A stretch of 64,000 nucleotides of DNA. Source: JAAYTY01 sp964569245 (GTDB lineage Bacteria > Fermentibacterota > Fermentibacteria > Fermentibacterales > Fermentibacteraceae). Of the stretch, positions 44,001-52,546 are shown piece by piece. The position numbers and the translations under genes are program-made. The stretch spans positions 124,001 to 188,000 of the forward strand of contig CAZMTK010000003.1 of the NCBI GenBank assembly GCA_964569245.1. The letters are read 5' to 3'. A model generated the notes under the pieces. The model was not told the DNA's origin. It saw only the letters and a program-made list of their open reading frames with translations, and ran no database searches. Position 1 is the stretch's first letter, and the number at the start of each line of letters is the position of its first letter.

Positions 44001-44838
44001 AGGTGCCGTCTCCTCCGTCCTGCACCTCGATCGCCACCTCGAACAGGTCGTGAGACGCATCCGGTGCGGTCGGGAACTCCTCGCCGGGGCCGCAGAACAT
44101 CCGCAGGCTCGTCGAGGGGACTCCCTCCACCTGGCAGCCTGCAGCCTCGAGATCATCGCAGGATACCTCGTAGCCTCCACTGGAGGAGATCGACAGCCTT
44201 GCCCAGGGACTACCCCAGAAATCGCCTGGATCGTTTCCGTCTTCCCTGCGAACAGGCCAGAATGCGCAGCCGTCGGGCGCCAGCGCTCCGGCGAGGAGGC
44301 CGGGCGCCCCCGGGTCCGGGAAACGACCCTCCCATCCGACATCTATCCTGATCCTGGAGATGGACCTGCCGGGTTCGGACGGCAGCCACGGGAATATGTC
44401 CAATGCGGCGAACATGCAGCCGGCAAGCGGCACGACGCCCTGGAGGCGCACTCTCTCGGTCGGCGGGGGTACTTCGGGTCCGGGGGTCTCCACCGTCTCG
44501 AGACCCTCTCCGGAGAGAACAGGCGCACGGTAGAGCGGTCTCCCGGCAGGATCCTCCTCCGCAGGAACCATCTCGAGAACCTCCCAGGCCAACCTGGGAG
44601 AGCACCCCTGCGGGACCGGGACGTACATCCGGAGGCACGGAAGCGCGATCGAGCCTGGGCGGAGCAGCGTCCCCGCGCCCTCGACGGTCATGAAGACCGC
44701 ACCGCCCGGGGCCGTGACGGGCTCGGCCGCCTCGATGTCCACGACGAGAGACGTACCGCCGCTCCCGCTCTCGATCACGTCCACTCCGCAGACGGCGGAG
44801 CCCCAGGCCAGCAGTGCCAGGAGACAGGTTCTCTTCAT
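41062..44838 (-). CDS. C25 (gingipain/PorU-like) cysteine peptidase, copy 1
   Basis: A 1258-residue secreted protein: signal peptide (1-18), about 560 residues of beta-rich N-terminal region, then a C25 peptidase domain with the catalytic His795 in FFGHGS and Cys829 in ATCDVG. An Ig-like segment follows, and a type IX-type C-terminal domain begins at VYPNP near 1166 and includes SIYSISGR and YIYSL. C25 peptidases include gingipains and PorU, the sortase of type IX secretion. Because this protein has its own C-terminal domain, it is more likely cargo or a self-anchored processing enzyme than a plain PorU. It overlaps the sirtuin and TPR genes by start/stop codons. Confidence 0.9.
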   Translation of the reverse strand: MKRTCLLALLAWGSAVCGVDVIESGSGGTSLVVDIEAAEPVTAPGGAVFMTVEGAGTLLRPGSIALPCLRMYVPVPQGCSPRLAWEVLEMVPAEEDPAGRPLYRAPVLSGEGLETVETPGPEVPPPTERVRLQGVVPLAGCMFAALDIFPWLPSEPGRSISRIRIDVGWEGRFPDPGAPGLLAGALAPDGCAFWPVRREDGNDPGDFWGSPWARLSISSSGGYEVSCDDLEAAGCQVEGVPSTSLRMFCGPGEEFPTAPDASHDLFEVAIEVQDGGDGTFDQGDRLRFLGRGLDRWTPYGSWAWMKRHRFASANVYWLTWGGSEGLRIQGIPGAPSGSLPEWGGVIPCFGWYEEESVWSPESDSETGWSWSVLSPGEEQGVQFSNPGLAAGASVVRAGFSSETGGDWTVEIRLGGSVIAQESGYGAGEFVVESEEVALPQSGVLTVVNSAGSDIEVLFDWLAVKYPRQSSQSAGVELLPGTHAIGRFNMTVGPAQQGSGVYLFDSFTAPVFLTGVEYGSGVARFSLAVEDTTRLLVMAPSDWLRPDSIASASPGRLVGTVTGADRLVIVPETLLDDAWGLVALMESRGAECEVATTREIYDEFGQGVADPGAIRSAVRWAMDSWSPACQGVVLVGDGHYDYLNHTTGRPVMIPPVELGGPGSPCFDDYYTMVHQGAEMPELPISRIPVDNGSELLSFVAKLASCESGEARGAWLDRALVIADDEWGGSSQNEAEHTISAELISEEVLPRSVDRIKFYLIEYPWPVGQTHPEKPEAREDLVEELGDGQGYVLFFGHGSAGQITHEKIFLSGDVDRLDNGRRLPLTFWATCDVGHFDGTVEDAIAEKLLLLPAGGAIASIAATRGTYGPANYAFARAFTDSIYNGQNLSVGERLWLSKLLDGSAYVYNNRYYILFGDLDMPFYRPDGEVSVVVEADTLRTGEINRLEGACDAAAGISLVELRESSQFVDYTCLGGYVITWLKYGGVSFRGSAAISGGTFELDCIVPCQTVTGVFGRASSRVPGPGWLLSGAADPVPVVSGSPGGGDYEGPETEMWMQGYEGIEHPVVSGEAVLFATLEDSSGICFLGGSGRQLTLFTDGQGADVGEWFSYDQGSTTRGGLEYPLGALQPGQHSLILWSFDGAGNSSRDTLMIESVASSGMSLSEALVYPNPGDGQRCFSFRISEDASVTLSIYSISGRCIRRIERPCSQGYNQIIWDGLDADGDRPASGAYIYSLEAVSMGSSVFENKAEHVDVLAIVRE

Positions 44839-45587
44839 GCCTCTCCCGTGATGCGCGGCAGGGCCTCCCGGGCCCCGGCACGGATGTGGACAACTCCCGC
44901 CAGCATGCTCAGCGGCGTGGGCTCCGGGTTGACTTCTATTATGCGTGCTCCCCGGGACAGCGCGGCAACGGGCACTCCGGCCGCCGGGTAGACGATCATG
45001 GAGGTGCCCGCCACGATCATGAGGTCGGTGGCGGAGGCGATGGCCATCGCCTCATCCATGGCCCCAGCGGGAAGCGGCTCGCCGAACATCACGACGTCGG
45101 GCCGGAGAACCGCCCCGCAGGGGCAGCGCGGCGGGAGGTCGGCGAGGAGGCGCGCATCCGCTTCTGCTGAGAATCCGCACCTGCGTGAGCACGACGCGGT
45201 TCTGATCGTACCGTGGAGCTCCACCACCCTCGAGCACCCCGCCGCCCTGTGGAGTCCGTCCACGTTCTGCGTGATGACGGGAAGGGTGCCGATCCTCCTC
45301 TCCAGCCTCGCAAGCGCCATGTAGCCCTCGTGGGGCTCTATCCCCTCGAGGGAGGCAAGGCGCTCGCGATACCATTCCCATACCAGGGCGGGCTCCCTCT
45401 CCAAGGCCTCCATGGTGGCAAGATCCTCTGCGCGGCGCTCTCGCCACCAGCCGTCCGCTCCCCGGAAGGTCCTCAATCCGCTGTCCCGGGACATCCCGGC
45501 TCCGGTGAAGACGGAGGGGACCCTGCTGGCCGCCAGAAGAGACGCAGCCATCTCGAATGCCTCGTCGAGGCCGGTCAGCCCTCTCAT
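44835..45587 (-). CDS. cobB: Sirtuin NAD-dependent protein deacylase (CobB-like, class III)
   Basis: A 250-residue sirtuin that removes acyl groups from lysine using NAD. Motifs are complete: GAGMSRDSGLRTFRG near 29-43, TQNVDGLH near 106, catalytic His125 in ELHGT, four zinc Cys (133, 137, 155, 157), and GTSMIVYPAAG near 194. The YxxR pair (Tyr73, Arg76) that binds acidic acyl groups is present, which predicts desuccinylase/demalonylase ability as in E. coli CobB and SIRT5. The ATG overlaps the upstream C25 stop and its own stop overlaps the downstream C25 start, so it is locked between two secreted peptidase genes. No signal peptide, so it is cytosolic. Confidence 0.93.
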   Translation of the reverse strand: MRGLTGLDEAFEMAASLLAASRVPSVFTGAGMSRDSGLRTFRGADGWWRERRAEDLATMEALEREPALVWEWYRERLASLEGIEPHEGYMALARLERRIGTLPVITQNVDGLHRAAGCSRVVELHGTIRTASCSRRCGFSAEADARLLADLPPRCPCGAVLRPDVVMFGEPLPAGAMDEAMAIASATDLMIVAGTSMIVYPAAGVPVAALSRGARIIEVNPEPTPLSMLAGVVHIRAGAREALPRITGEA

Positions 45588-48500
45588 CCGCCGTCCCTGA
45601 TCACTGCGAGCACGCCCTGGCGGGTCTCGGTCCTCCCCGCCGAGGAGGCGAAGACCAGCCTGTAAATGTAGGGGCCGCTGGCGGGCGCGTCGCCGTCGGA
45701 ATCGAGACCGTTCCATGCGAGCTGGCAGTATCCCTGGGAGAACGCAGCGGATCCGGACCAGATGGCCCTGCCCGCTATCGTGTAGATGGTCGCCTCGACA
45801 GTGCCTGGCGAGGAGGCTTCGAAGCTGAAGACACGTGCACCTTCAGCGGGGTTGGGGAACACGACGAGGTTCTCGACGAGCGGACCTTCCGCTCCGGTCA
45901 CCGACAGCGGCAGCGTGTCCCGCGCGACATTGCCCATGCCGTCCCAGGCCGCGAGTATGAGTGTGTGGGGGCCTTCGAGCAGCCCCGGAAGAGCATACTC
46001 GAGGCCGCCTGTCGTGGAGCTGCCGGGCAGGTAGGAGAACCACCGGGAAACGTCGAATCCCTGTGCGTCTATGCTCAGCAGGATGGCCCTGCCGGCCGCG
46101 CCGCCGAAGACAGCTATCCCGCTCGAGTCCTCCAGCTCGGCGCAGAGCACGGCCGGCTGCGTGACGACGGGGGAGGGTTCGCCCCTGTGGCCGTCTATCC
46201 AGAGCTCTATCGCAGGTCCCGCGCTGTCCGCGGAGTATCCCCCCGAGTCGGCCACGGCGACCCATTCCCGCCAGGAGACGCCGGTTCCGTCCATCGAGAT
46301 TCCCGGGCCTGAGCAGCGCCCGAAGGCTCCCGAGTCTGCCTGGACAGGCATGAAGAACTCTATCGCCAGGGGCTCCCCGGAGACCTGGAAGGCGCCTCTG
46401 AAGGCGGAGCCCCCGTAGCGGAGGTAGTCCATGGATGCTCCGCCCAGACAGGTGTAGGTGGTCCAGGCGGCACTCTCCCGGGCGGTGAGGAACACGGTTG
46501 CGCTGTCCGGCCGGTCGATCTCCACCCTGTTCCTCCTGCCCCTCCACAGAGTGTCCCCTTCGACCTCCAGAGTCTCCCACAGCCTTTCCGGCATGCCGAG
46601 AGGGAGAGTCCCGTCGCCGAGCAGGACATAGAGCCTGTTGTTCGTGTAAAAGCCCGCTGACAGGAGCTTCGAAGCCCAGAGGGCCTCTCCCGGGGAGATG
46701 CGTTCCTCGCTCGTTATCAAGTCGTAGTAGGGCTCGAAAACCGCCCTGTTCCCGGGGGAGGTCGTCCCGCGGGTGGAGGCGACCACGGACACCGCCCCAC
46801 CTCCCGGCTGGAGAACGAGCTTCTCGCCCATGCAGTCGGCCGAGACGAGGTCGAACATGCCGACGTCGCAGCTCGCGAAGGTCATAGTGGGGAGGCGCCA
46901 GCCGTTCTCCAGACGCTCGATGTCGGCGGACACGAAGAGCTTTTCGTGGCAGAGCTGACCGTAGGAACCGTGGCCCGAGAAGAATGTCGCGGCGAATCCC
47001 CGGCCGAGTGTTCGGACGAAGTCCTCGCGCGCCTCCGGCTTCTCCCTGCCGCTGCCTGGCCAGGGGTACTCCACGAGGTAGAACTTCTCCCGGTCGACCG
47101 AGGGAGGCACAACGGAGTCGGCCAGGATGTCACAGAACAGCGTGTGCTCGGTCTCGTTCTGGGACCAGTTGCCCCATTCGTCGTCGGCCGTGAACAGCAT
47201 CCGGTTCCTCCACTCGCCGGAGGATCCCGGAGCCTGGAGGGCGGCGATCTTGGAGAGCACCACCGCCAGCTCGGCGGGCGTGTCCGCGGGTATCCTGCTC
47301 ACAGGCGCCTCCGGCAGGTCTCCGCCTTCGTGGGCGATGACGAATCCGTCGTCAAGGCAGCGCCCGTCGGTCTCCCTTATCTTCACCCAGGCGAAGAGAG
47401 AGGGGGGGGCGGAGCCGAGGTTGCCGAGGGGGTCTGTGTGTCCGTCGCCCACGAGGACGAGGTGCGAGGCCGGGGGGCTCCACTCGTCCTGCGTCCATCT
47501 GAAGAAGGATCTGACGGCCCCGGGATCGGGCACTCCCTGGCCGAACTCGTCGATCACCTCCTGCAGGCTCACGCACTGGGCATCAATGCCTCTGGCCTCC
47601 ATGAGGGCCGCCAGCTCGACCGCACCTTCCATCAGGTGGTCGGCCGAGACTATCGCCACATCCGCGCGCGGCAGGATTCCGGTAATGCGACCGGGCTGTG
47701 CGGGAGCTATCGACACCGGGACGGCCAGGTGCTCCGAATCGGCGAGGAGCAGCCTGGTCCCGTGGGATACATAGTGCGAGAACGAGACTGAAGGGTCCTG
47801 GAGGACGGCGCCGGTCAGGAGCAGCGGGCGGAAGGGATCGGTGTAATCGACGAGCCTGAAGGATCCCTCGACAGGACCGATGTCGAAGCTGTACCTGCCG
47901 GACTCCGCGTCGTCGAACAGGATCTCGCAGCCGGCCGAGGACGAGGATTTCCGGGGATAGGCGACACCGAGATAGTTGAAGTACACGCCGCCTGAGGCAT
48001 GGCCCTCGCTGATCGTCTTCACCATCAGCGTGTTGGTGCCCGAGACCAGGGGCACGTCTTCGAAATGGAAGGCCATCTCTCCATCGAACTTGCTGATGGT
48101 GTCGGCGAAATCCACCCCGTTCATGGAGAGGAGGATGTGGTGGTCGCCGAGCGAGTCGGCCACCAGCCCCAGATCCAGCGAGCCCGGACCGTCCACCGCT
48201 TCAGCGACGAAACCGTAGTATCCCGGGTACTCGAAGAGTATCCCTCCCTCGACCCACCCCGTCCTGCTCTCGACCCTGGGCATCCACACATACTCCGGCT
48301 CGATCCAGATCCTCCCCGGGAGCGAGTCGCCCCAGCCGGGCGACCCGTCGGGCTCCGCCGATGCTGAGTTCATCCTCAGCCCGGTTTCGCCCCCCCAGGT
48401 TAGCCAGTAGGTGTTTGCAGCGGCATAGCGGTGATACAGCCTCTCCACAGTGGTCGGCGTGGGCTCGAAGCGAAGGATGCCGAGTCCTACGAAGAGGATG

Positions 48501-49357
48501 CTGTCCTCCGCGTCGAATACCCCGTCTCCGCCGTCCAGAACTTCGATCCCGATTTCGGAGAGCTGGTGGGAGTCCGCCGGGTCGGACATCACGAACTGCC
48601 TTCCCGGGCCGGTGAACATCCTCAGTGTCGCCGACGACGATCCGGTGACGTGACAGCCCTCCTGCTCCAGCATCTCGCCGGTCATCATGTAGAGGCCGTT
48701 TGCGGCGACTCCTATCCTCGCCCAGGGGCGCCCCCAGAACTCGCCGCCCGTGGTCCCTCCTCCGCCGGACGGAGGCCACCAGAGCACTCCGGGCGGACAG
48801 ACCAGTGAGGCGAGGCCATCCTCCAGCGGCACCGCGCCGGGAGCGGGCCGCCATGACAGCTCGATCCTGGCGGAGGACGCATAGGCGCCGGAGGCTGGAT
48901 CCCTCAGCGGGTGGACCCGCGCCACGGCCATGTCGACTCCTGCGATCCGCATGGTGGCCACCTCGATCGGATCGAAGGCGCGTCCGTCTTCGGCCGCCTG
49001 GAACCGCTCGGCGCTCTCCAGGCCGGTTCCCGCGAGCGTCGGCGGTGAGCAGGGCCTTCTTCCGGCGGGAGTCTCGAACTCCGAGACGGACAGCACAGTC
49101 AAGCGGGATTCGACCTCCGCTCCGGGGGGCACGGGAATGAGGAGGACCAGCTCGGGGACAAGGGGCATGTCCGGCTCTCCGGAGAGGCTGATCCCGCGCA
49201 TGACGGGGTAGAACAGCCCGTCACCGGCTTCAACGCAGGCGGGAGGGGGGAATGCCGCCACGGCGGAGAATCCGGCTTCCGAAGACGAAACGTCCCTCAG
49301 CGCTGCAGCCCCGATGTCGGCTGCGGCGGCCAGGAGGAGCAGGGGGAGTGTGATCAA
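45584..49357 (-). CDS. C25 (gingipain/PorU-like) cysteine peptidase, copy 2
   Basis: A 1257-residue paralogue of the copy downstream, with the same order: signal peptide, long beta-rich region, C25 domain (His796 in SGHGS, Cys830 in ASCDVG), Ig-like part and type IX-type C-terminal domain (VFPNP near 1167, YTIAGR, YIYRL). Catalytic residues sit within one residue of those in copy 1, so insertions and deletions balance across the pair. The TTG at 49357 is chosen because AAGGGAG precedes it and it begins the signal peptide; the open frame reaches further upstream into the divergent gene and is not real there. It is the first gene of the operon. Confidence 0.88.
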   Translation of the reverse strand: MITLPLLLLAAAADIGAAALRDVSSSEAGFSAVAAFPPPACVEAGDGLFYPVMRGISLSGEPDMPLVPELVLLIPVPPGAEVESRLTVLSVSEFETPAGRRPCSPPTLAGTGLESAERFQAAEDGRAFDPIEVATMRIAGVDMAVARVHPLRDPASGAYASSARIELSWRPAPGAVPLEDGLASLVCPPGVLWWPPSGGGGTTGGEFWGRPWARIGVAANGLYMMTGEMLEQEGCHVTGSSSATLRMFTGPGRQFVMSDPADSHQLSEIGIEVLDGGDGVFDAEDSILFVGLGILRFEPTPTTVERLYHRYAAANTYWLTWGGETGLRMNSASAEPDGSPGWGDSLPGRIWIEPEYVWMPRVESRTGWVEGGILFEYPGYYGFVAEAVDGPGSLDLGLVADSLGDHHILLSMNGVDFADTISKFDGEMAFHFEDVPLVSGTNTLMVKTISEGHASGGVYFNYLGVAYPRKSSSSAGCEILFDDAESGRYSFDIGPVEGSFRLVDYTDPFRPLLLTGAVLQDPSVSFSHYVSHGTRLLLADSEHLAVPVSIAPAQPGRITGILPRADVAIVSADHLMEGAVELAALMEARGIDAQCVSLQEVIDEFGQGVPDPGAVRSFFRWTQDEWSPPASHLVLVGDGHTDPLGNLGSAPPSLFAWVKIRETDGRCLDDGFVIAHEGGDLPEAPVSRIPADTPAELAVVLSKIAALQAPGSSGEWRNRMLFTADDEWGNWSQNETEHTLFCDILADSVVPPSVDREKFYLVEYPWPGSGREKPEAREDFVRTLGRGFAATFFSGHGSYGQLCHEKLFVSADIERLENGWRLPTMTFASCDVGMFDLVSADCMGEKLVLQPGGGAVSVVASTRGTTSPGNRAVFEPYYDLITSEERISPGEALWASKLLSAGFYTNNRLYVLLGDGTLPLGMPERLWETLEVEGDTLWRGRRNRVEIDRPDSATVFLTARESAAWTTYTCLGGASMDYLRYGGSAFRGAFQVSGEPLAIEFFMPVQADSGAFGRCSGPGISMDGTGVSWREWVAVADSGGYSADSAGPAIELWIDGHRGEPSPVVTQPAVLCAELEDSSGIAVFGGAAGRAILLSIDAQGFDVSRWFSYLPGSSTTGGLEYALPGLLEGPHTLILAAWDGMGNVARDTLPLSVTGAEGPLVENLVVFPNPAEGARVFSFEASSPGTVEATIYTIAGRAIWSGSAAFSQGYCQLAWNGLDSDGDAPASGPYIYRLVFASSAGRTETRQGVLAVIRDGG

Positions 49358-49471
49358 GGGCGCTCCCTTCCAGACGCGGAAACTACGAGGGGGAGAGCCC
49401 CGATGCAAGCCCGGCGCCCTGCCGTGCGGCACCCTCCCGCTCCATATTAGGGCAATCACGGGAGGAGTGCC

Positions 49472-50695
49472 TTGGGTTCCCTTTCGTTCCACCTCGCCTG
49501 GAGATACATAAGGCGCCATCCCCAGCGCAGGACGGTCGCGTTCACGGCCGTAGTGAGCGTAGCGGGAGTGGCTCTGGGGGTCGCTGCGCTCCTCGTCGTC
49601 AACGGCGTGCTGGACGGCCTGGGGCGATTCATCGCGGAGTCGGTCCAGACCGTCGACGCTCCTCTCGCAATCGTTCCGGTCGAAGGGGTCTCCTTTCTGA
49701 TTCCCGACAGCCTCCTCGCCGTGGTCGAGTCTCTTCCGGGGGTTGCGTCTCTCTCCCCATACATAGAGGGCGAGGCTGTCGCGCGGCTCCCCTCCAGGAA
49801 CATCGACAGCGGTTGCAGGGTGAGGGGCGTCAATCCCGACAGGGAGTTCGGCTCCACCGGTCTTCCCATCCAGGTCGTCTATGGCGGGCTTCACCTCTCG
49901 ACTCCGGAGGGCGTCCCGGGGGCTGTGATGGGGCTGTACCTCGCGGAGCAGTTTGCACACCCGCTCGGGGACACCCTTCTGCTCTTCCCGCCGCGGTCTT
50001 TCTTCAGTTCACACGGGTTCGCGGTGGGCAGGGTAGTTCTGTGCGGCGCCGTAGAGACAGGGCTTCCAGTGAACGACAGGGCGATGGCCTGGGTTCCCCT
50101 GGACATAGCGAGGGCGATGTTCCTGCCCGAGGGAGGTCTCTCCGGCATCTCGGTCAGGCTCGATCCGTCAGCCGATCCGGCCGAGGTCGCGGCCTCGATG
50201 ACGGAGCTTCTGCCGGAGAACGCCGAAGTCGAGACCTGGCAGGAGAGGAACCCCTCGCTCACGGCTTCTATGGAGCTGGAGAGGCTGGGATCGATGGCCG
50301 CGATCCTCCTCGTCACCCTGGTGGCGACCTTCAACATCGCCGGCACCATCGCACGCTCGGTCATAGAGCGCAGGAGGGACATCTCGATACTCAAGGCCAT
50401 GGGGGCGGGACGGGGGCTGGTCATGCGGCTCTTCCTGTGGGAGGGCGTCCTGGTCGGCGCCGCGGGAGTCGCCATCGGCCTGGCATTCGGTCTGGCCGGC
50501 TGCTGGATCATAGGAGCGACCGGCCTGCTGAAGCTGCCCGACGTATATTCATTCCACGAGAGGATCCCGGTGCACCTGGGCGCCCTGGACGCCTTCCTCG
50601 TCTGCATCGCCGCATTCGCTTTGAGCGTGCTGTCAGGCGTATTCCCCGCCGTCAAGGCGGCGGGGTTCGATCCGGTGAGGGGGCTCCGCGGATGA
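49472..50695 (+). CDS. LolC/LolE-type ABC transporter permease
   Basis: A 407-residue inner-membrane permease of the MacB/LolCE fold. One N-terminal membrane segment follows the FHLAWRYIRRHP motif, then a large periplasmic domain (about 50-265), then three C-terminal segments including VIERRRDISILKAMGAG, the coupling-helix signature. The Lol complex extracts lipoproteins from the inner membrane. No LolD ATPase or second permease lies in the window, so partners must be elsewhere. The start is TTG after GGAGGAG. The 114-base gap to the divergent C25 gene must hold both promoters; I see no clear consensus there. The next gene starts at its stop codon. Confidence 0.87.
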   Translation: MGSLSFHLAWRYIRRHPQRRTVAFTAVVSVAGVALGVAALLVVNGVLDGLGRFIAESVQTVDAPLAIVPVEGVSFLIPDSLLAVVESLPGVASLSPYIEGEAVARLPSRNIDSGCRVRGVNPDREFGSTGLPIQVVYGGLHLSTPEGVPGAVMGLYLAEQFAHPLGDTLLLFPPRSFFSSHGFAVGRVVLCGAVETGLPVNDRAMAWVPLDIARAMFLPEGGLSGISVRLDPSADPAEVAASMTELLPENAEVETWQERNPSLTASMELERLGSMAAILLVTLVATFNIAGTIARSVIERRRDISILKAMGAGRGLVMRLFLWEGVLVGAAGVAIGLAFGLAGCWIIGATGLLKLPDVYSFHERIPVHLGALDAFLVCIAAFALSVLSGVFPAVKAAGFDPVRGLRG

Positions 50696-51696
50696 TCATT
50701 CCAGCCGCGGCTCTGGTGCTGCTCGTCTACATCTCTCCGCAGGACTCCGTCCGGAAGTCCGTGAGCCTCGCAGAGATCTCCACCTCCGCCGTAATCTACG
50801 CAGAGATGGCGGCAAGGGACGGCGGAGAGGACGCACTCCTCCTCGGGCGAATGCTGGAGCTCTCCGGAAGGTTCGAGGAGGCCGCCCTCTATTACGCCAT
50901 GGCCCTGGAGGACGTCCGCGACCCGGAGACGGAGGCATGGCTGGAGCAGAGGCGCGCAGGCTCGACGCCGCTGGACACCGTCCTCGTCCTGCAGGCGAGG
51001 ATAACGAACACGGGATCCTCCACGGCCAGGGGGCTCACCCTGCTGATGCCGCTCCCGGAATCGCATCCCCCCTATCAGGAGATCAGCATCCTTGGAGGAG
51101 CCTTCGAAGTCGACTCGGGCTTCCTGGTCTGCCCGGTCGAGTCCCTCGGAGCGGGGGAGAGACGCAACCTGCCCGTCTTCGTCCGGGTGGAGCAGCGCCC
51201 CTTCACCTACAGGCCGATCTCGATGCCTTCAGGCTTCCCCGGGCTGGATGAGCTGGGAGGCTTCCTCCGTCAGGTCGAGATCCCCGCGAGCTTCACCGGG
51301 CGCGGACCCTGCCTGGACATGTCGCGCGAGGTCGCCAGGCTGGCGACGCAGGCGGGCTTCGAGGTCGAAGTCGTCGGAGGCCTTGTGTGGAGGGGAGACA
51401 GCCTGATTTTCCACGCATGGGACTTGCTGGCGAACGGGATCCCTGGAATGCCTCTGGATCCCCTGCTCTTCAAGACCGACTCGCTCAGGGCGGTGGGCCA
51501 CTGTCCCACCGATGTGATCCCGCTCTGGGATCTCGCCAGGGGCTACGAGCTCAGCGTACTCTATCCGTCCGACCAGAAGGGCATCGAGATAGGTCTGAGA
51601 GCGTTCTTCCTTCCCTTCGATCCGGACAGCCTGGGGCTCCCGGCCCTCCTGAGGTTCGCAGCAGAACCGCCGGGGCTCCGGCAGGGGGGGCTCTGA
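50692..51696 (+). CDS. Secreted protein with transglutaminase-like Cys-His-Asp core
   Basis: A 334-residue protein with a short hydrophobic N-terminus (signal or anchor), a helical repeat-like stretch (residues 25-90), a beta domain (95-175) and a C-terminal region with Cys207 in GPCLD, His241 in IFHAWD and Asp256 in PLDPLL. The order and spacing match the catalytic triad of transglutaminase-like (papain-fold) proteins, including the Gly-x-Cys start and the HAW tryptophan. No standard family label comes to mind, so the assignment is tentative. ATG overlaps the permease stop (ATGA), which ties it to the LolC/E-like gene. Possible role: cross-linking or peptidase at the envelope. Confidence 0.65.
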   Translation: MIIPAAALVLLVYISPQDSVRKSVSLAEISTSAVIYAEMAARDGGEDALLLGRMLELSGRFEEAALYYAMALEDVRDPETEAWLEQRRAGSTPLDTVLVLQARITNTGSSTARGLTLLMPLPESHPPYQEISILGGAFEVDSGFLVCPVESLGAGERRNLPVFVRVEQRPFTYRPISMPSGFPGLDELGGFLRQVEIPASFTGRGPCLDMSREVARLATQAGFEVEVVGGLVWRGDSLIFHAWDLLANGIPGMPLDPLLFKTDSLRAVGHCPTDVIPLWDLARGYELSVLYPSDQKGIEIGLRAFFLPFDPDSLGLPALLRFAAEPPGLRQGGL

Positions 51697-51763
51697 ACGC
51701 ATTCAGCCCAAGCGGCGGGGGCGTGGCCGCCGGATCGGGACGTGCCCCGTCACGGATCCGGGA

Positions 51764-52546
51764 ATGATCGGGACGGGCCGTCTCGAGGTCACCTGGACCC
51801 GCATACCGATCTCCGGCCTTCCGGCCCGGCTCGAGGGCTTCCGGATCGCCCTGGTGGCCGACATTCATCACGGACGCTTCTTCGGCTCAGGAGCTGTGCG
51901 GAGGGCGGTTGAGGCGGTGAACCGAGCCGCGCCGGACCTCGTGGCGCTGGCTGGAGACTATGTCCTCGGGAGTGCCGACTACATTTCCCCCTGCATGGAC
52001 CTCCTCTCCGGGATCCGCGCCCCGTGCTGCGCAGTCCTGGGCAACCACGACCACTGGGAGGGGCCCGAGGAGACCCTGCGCCTGCTGTCCGACCGGGTTC
52101 GCGCGAGTACGCTGGTGAATTCCTCGATGCGGGTCGGTTCGACAGGGGAATCCCTCCTCGTCTGCGGAGTGGGCGACTTCTGGGAGGACGAGCAGAGGCT
52201 CGACGACTGCCTCTCCGGGAAGAGGCCCGGCGAGCCGGTGGTCCTGGTGTCGCACAACCCCGACTATGCCGAGGAGCTGCCTCCCGGGGAGGTGGCCCTC
52301 GTGCTTGCCGGTCACACGCACGGAGGGCAGGTGGTGCTTCCCCTTGTCGGCGCGCCGATGCTTCCCTCCTTCTACGGGCAGAAGTACCGGAGCGGTCTGG
52401 TGAAGAGCGGGGGCACGGCAGTGTACGTGTCTAGGGGAGTGGGCGTCGGCAGCCCTCCCGTCAGGCTTAACTGCAGGCCGGAGATGGCGGTTCTGACCCT
52501 CACGGGTCTCGCACCGGCGATTCCCCGGGAGAGGAGCAAGGTATGA
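51764..52546 (+). CDS. Metallophosphoesterase (YkuE/LpxG-like)
   Basis: A 260-residue calcineurin-like phosphoesterase with all metal motifs: DIHHG near residue 33, GDY near 64, GNHDHW near 93, SHNPD near 163 and GHTHGGQ near 183. This set and the short N-terminus match the YkuE group, which includes UDP-2,3-diacylglucosamine hydrolases (LpxG) and other cell-envelope enzymes. A lipid A role would fit the lpxL-like gene elsewhere in the window but is not shown. ATG start without a good ribosome site; a hairpin lies directly before it. Its stop overlaps the retropepsin gene start. Confidence 0.88.
   Translation: MIGTGRLEVTWTRIPISGLPARLEGFRIALVADIHHGRFFGSGAVRRAVEAVNRAAPDLVALAGDYVLGSADYISPCMDLLSGIRAPCCAVLGNHDHWEGPEETLRLLSDRVRASTLVNSSMRVGSTGESLLVCGVGDFWEDEQRLDDCLSGKRPGEPVVLVSHNPDYAEELPPGEVALVLAGHTHGGQVVLPLVGAPMLPSFYGQKYRSGLVKSGGTAVYVSRGVGVGSPPVRLNCRPEMAVLTLTGLAPAIPRERSKV

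Noticed and set aside
42340..44991. An 883-codon plus-strand frame opposite C25 copy 1
   Set aside because: Antisense of a complete C25 protein with catalytic residues; no start site or domain evidence.
49358..49960. Upstream extension of C25 copy 2 into the divergent permease gene
   Set aside because: The signal peptide begins at the TTG at 49357 after a ribosome site, and the extension is the antisense of the LolC/E-like permease.
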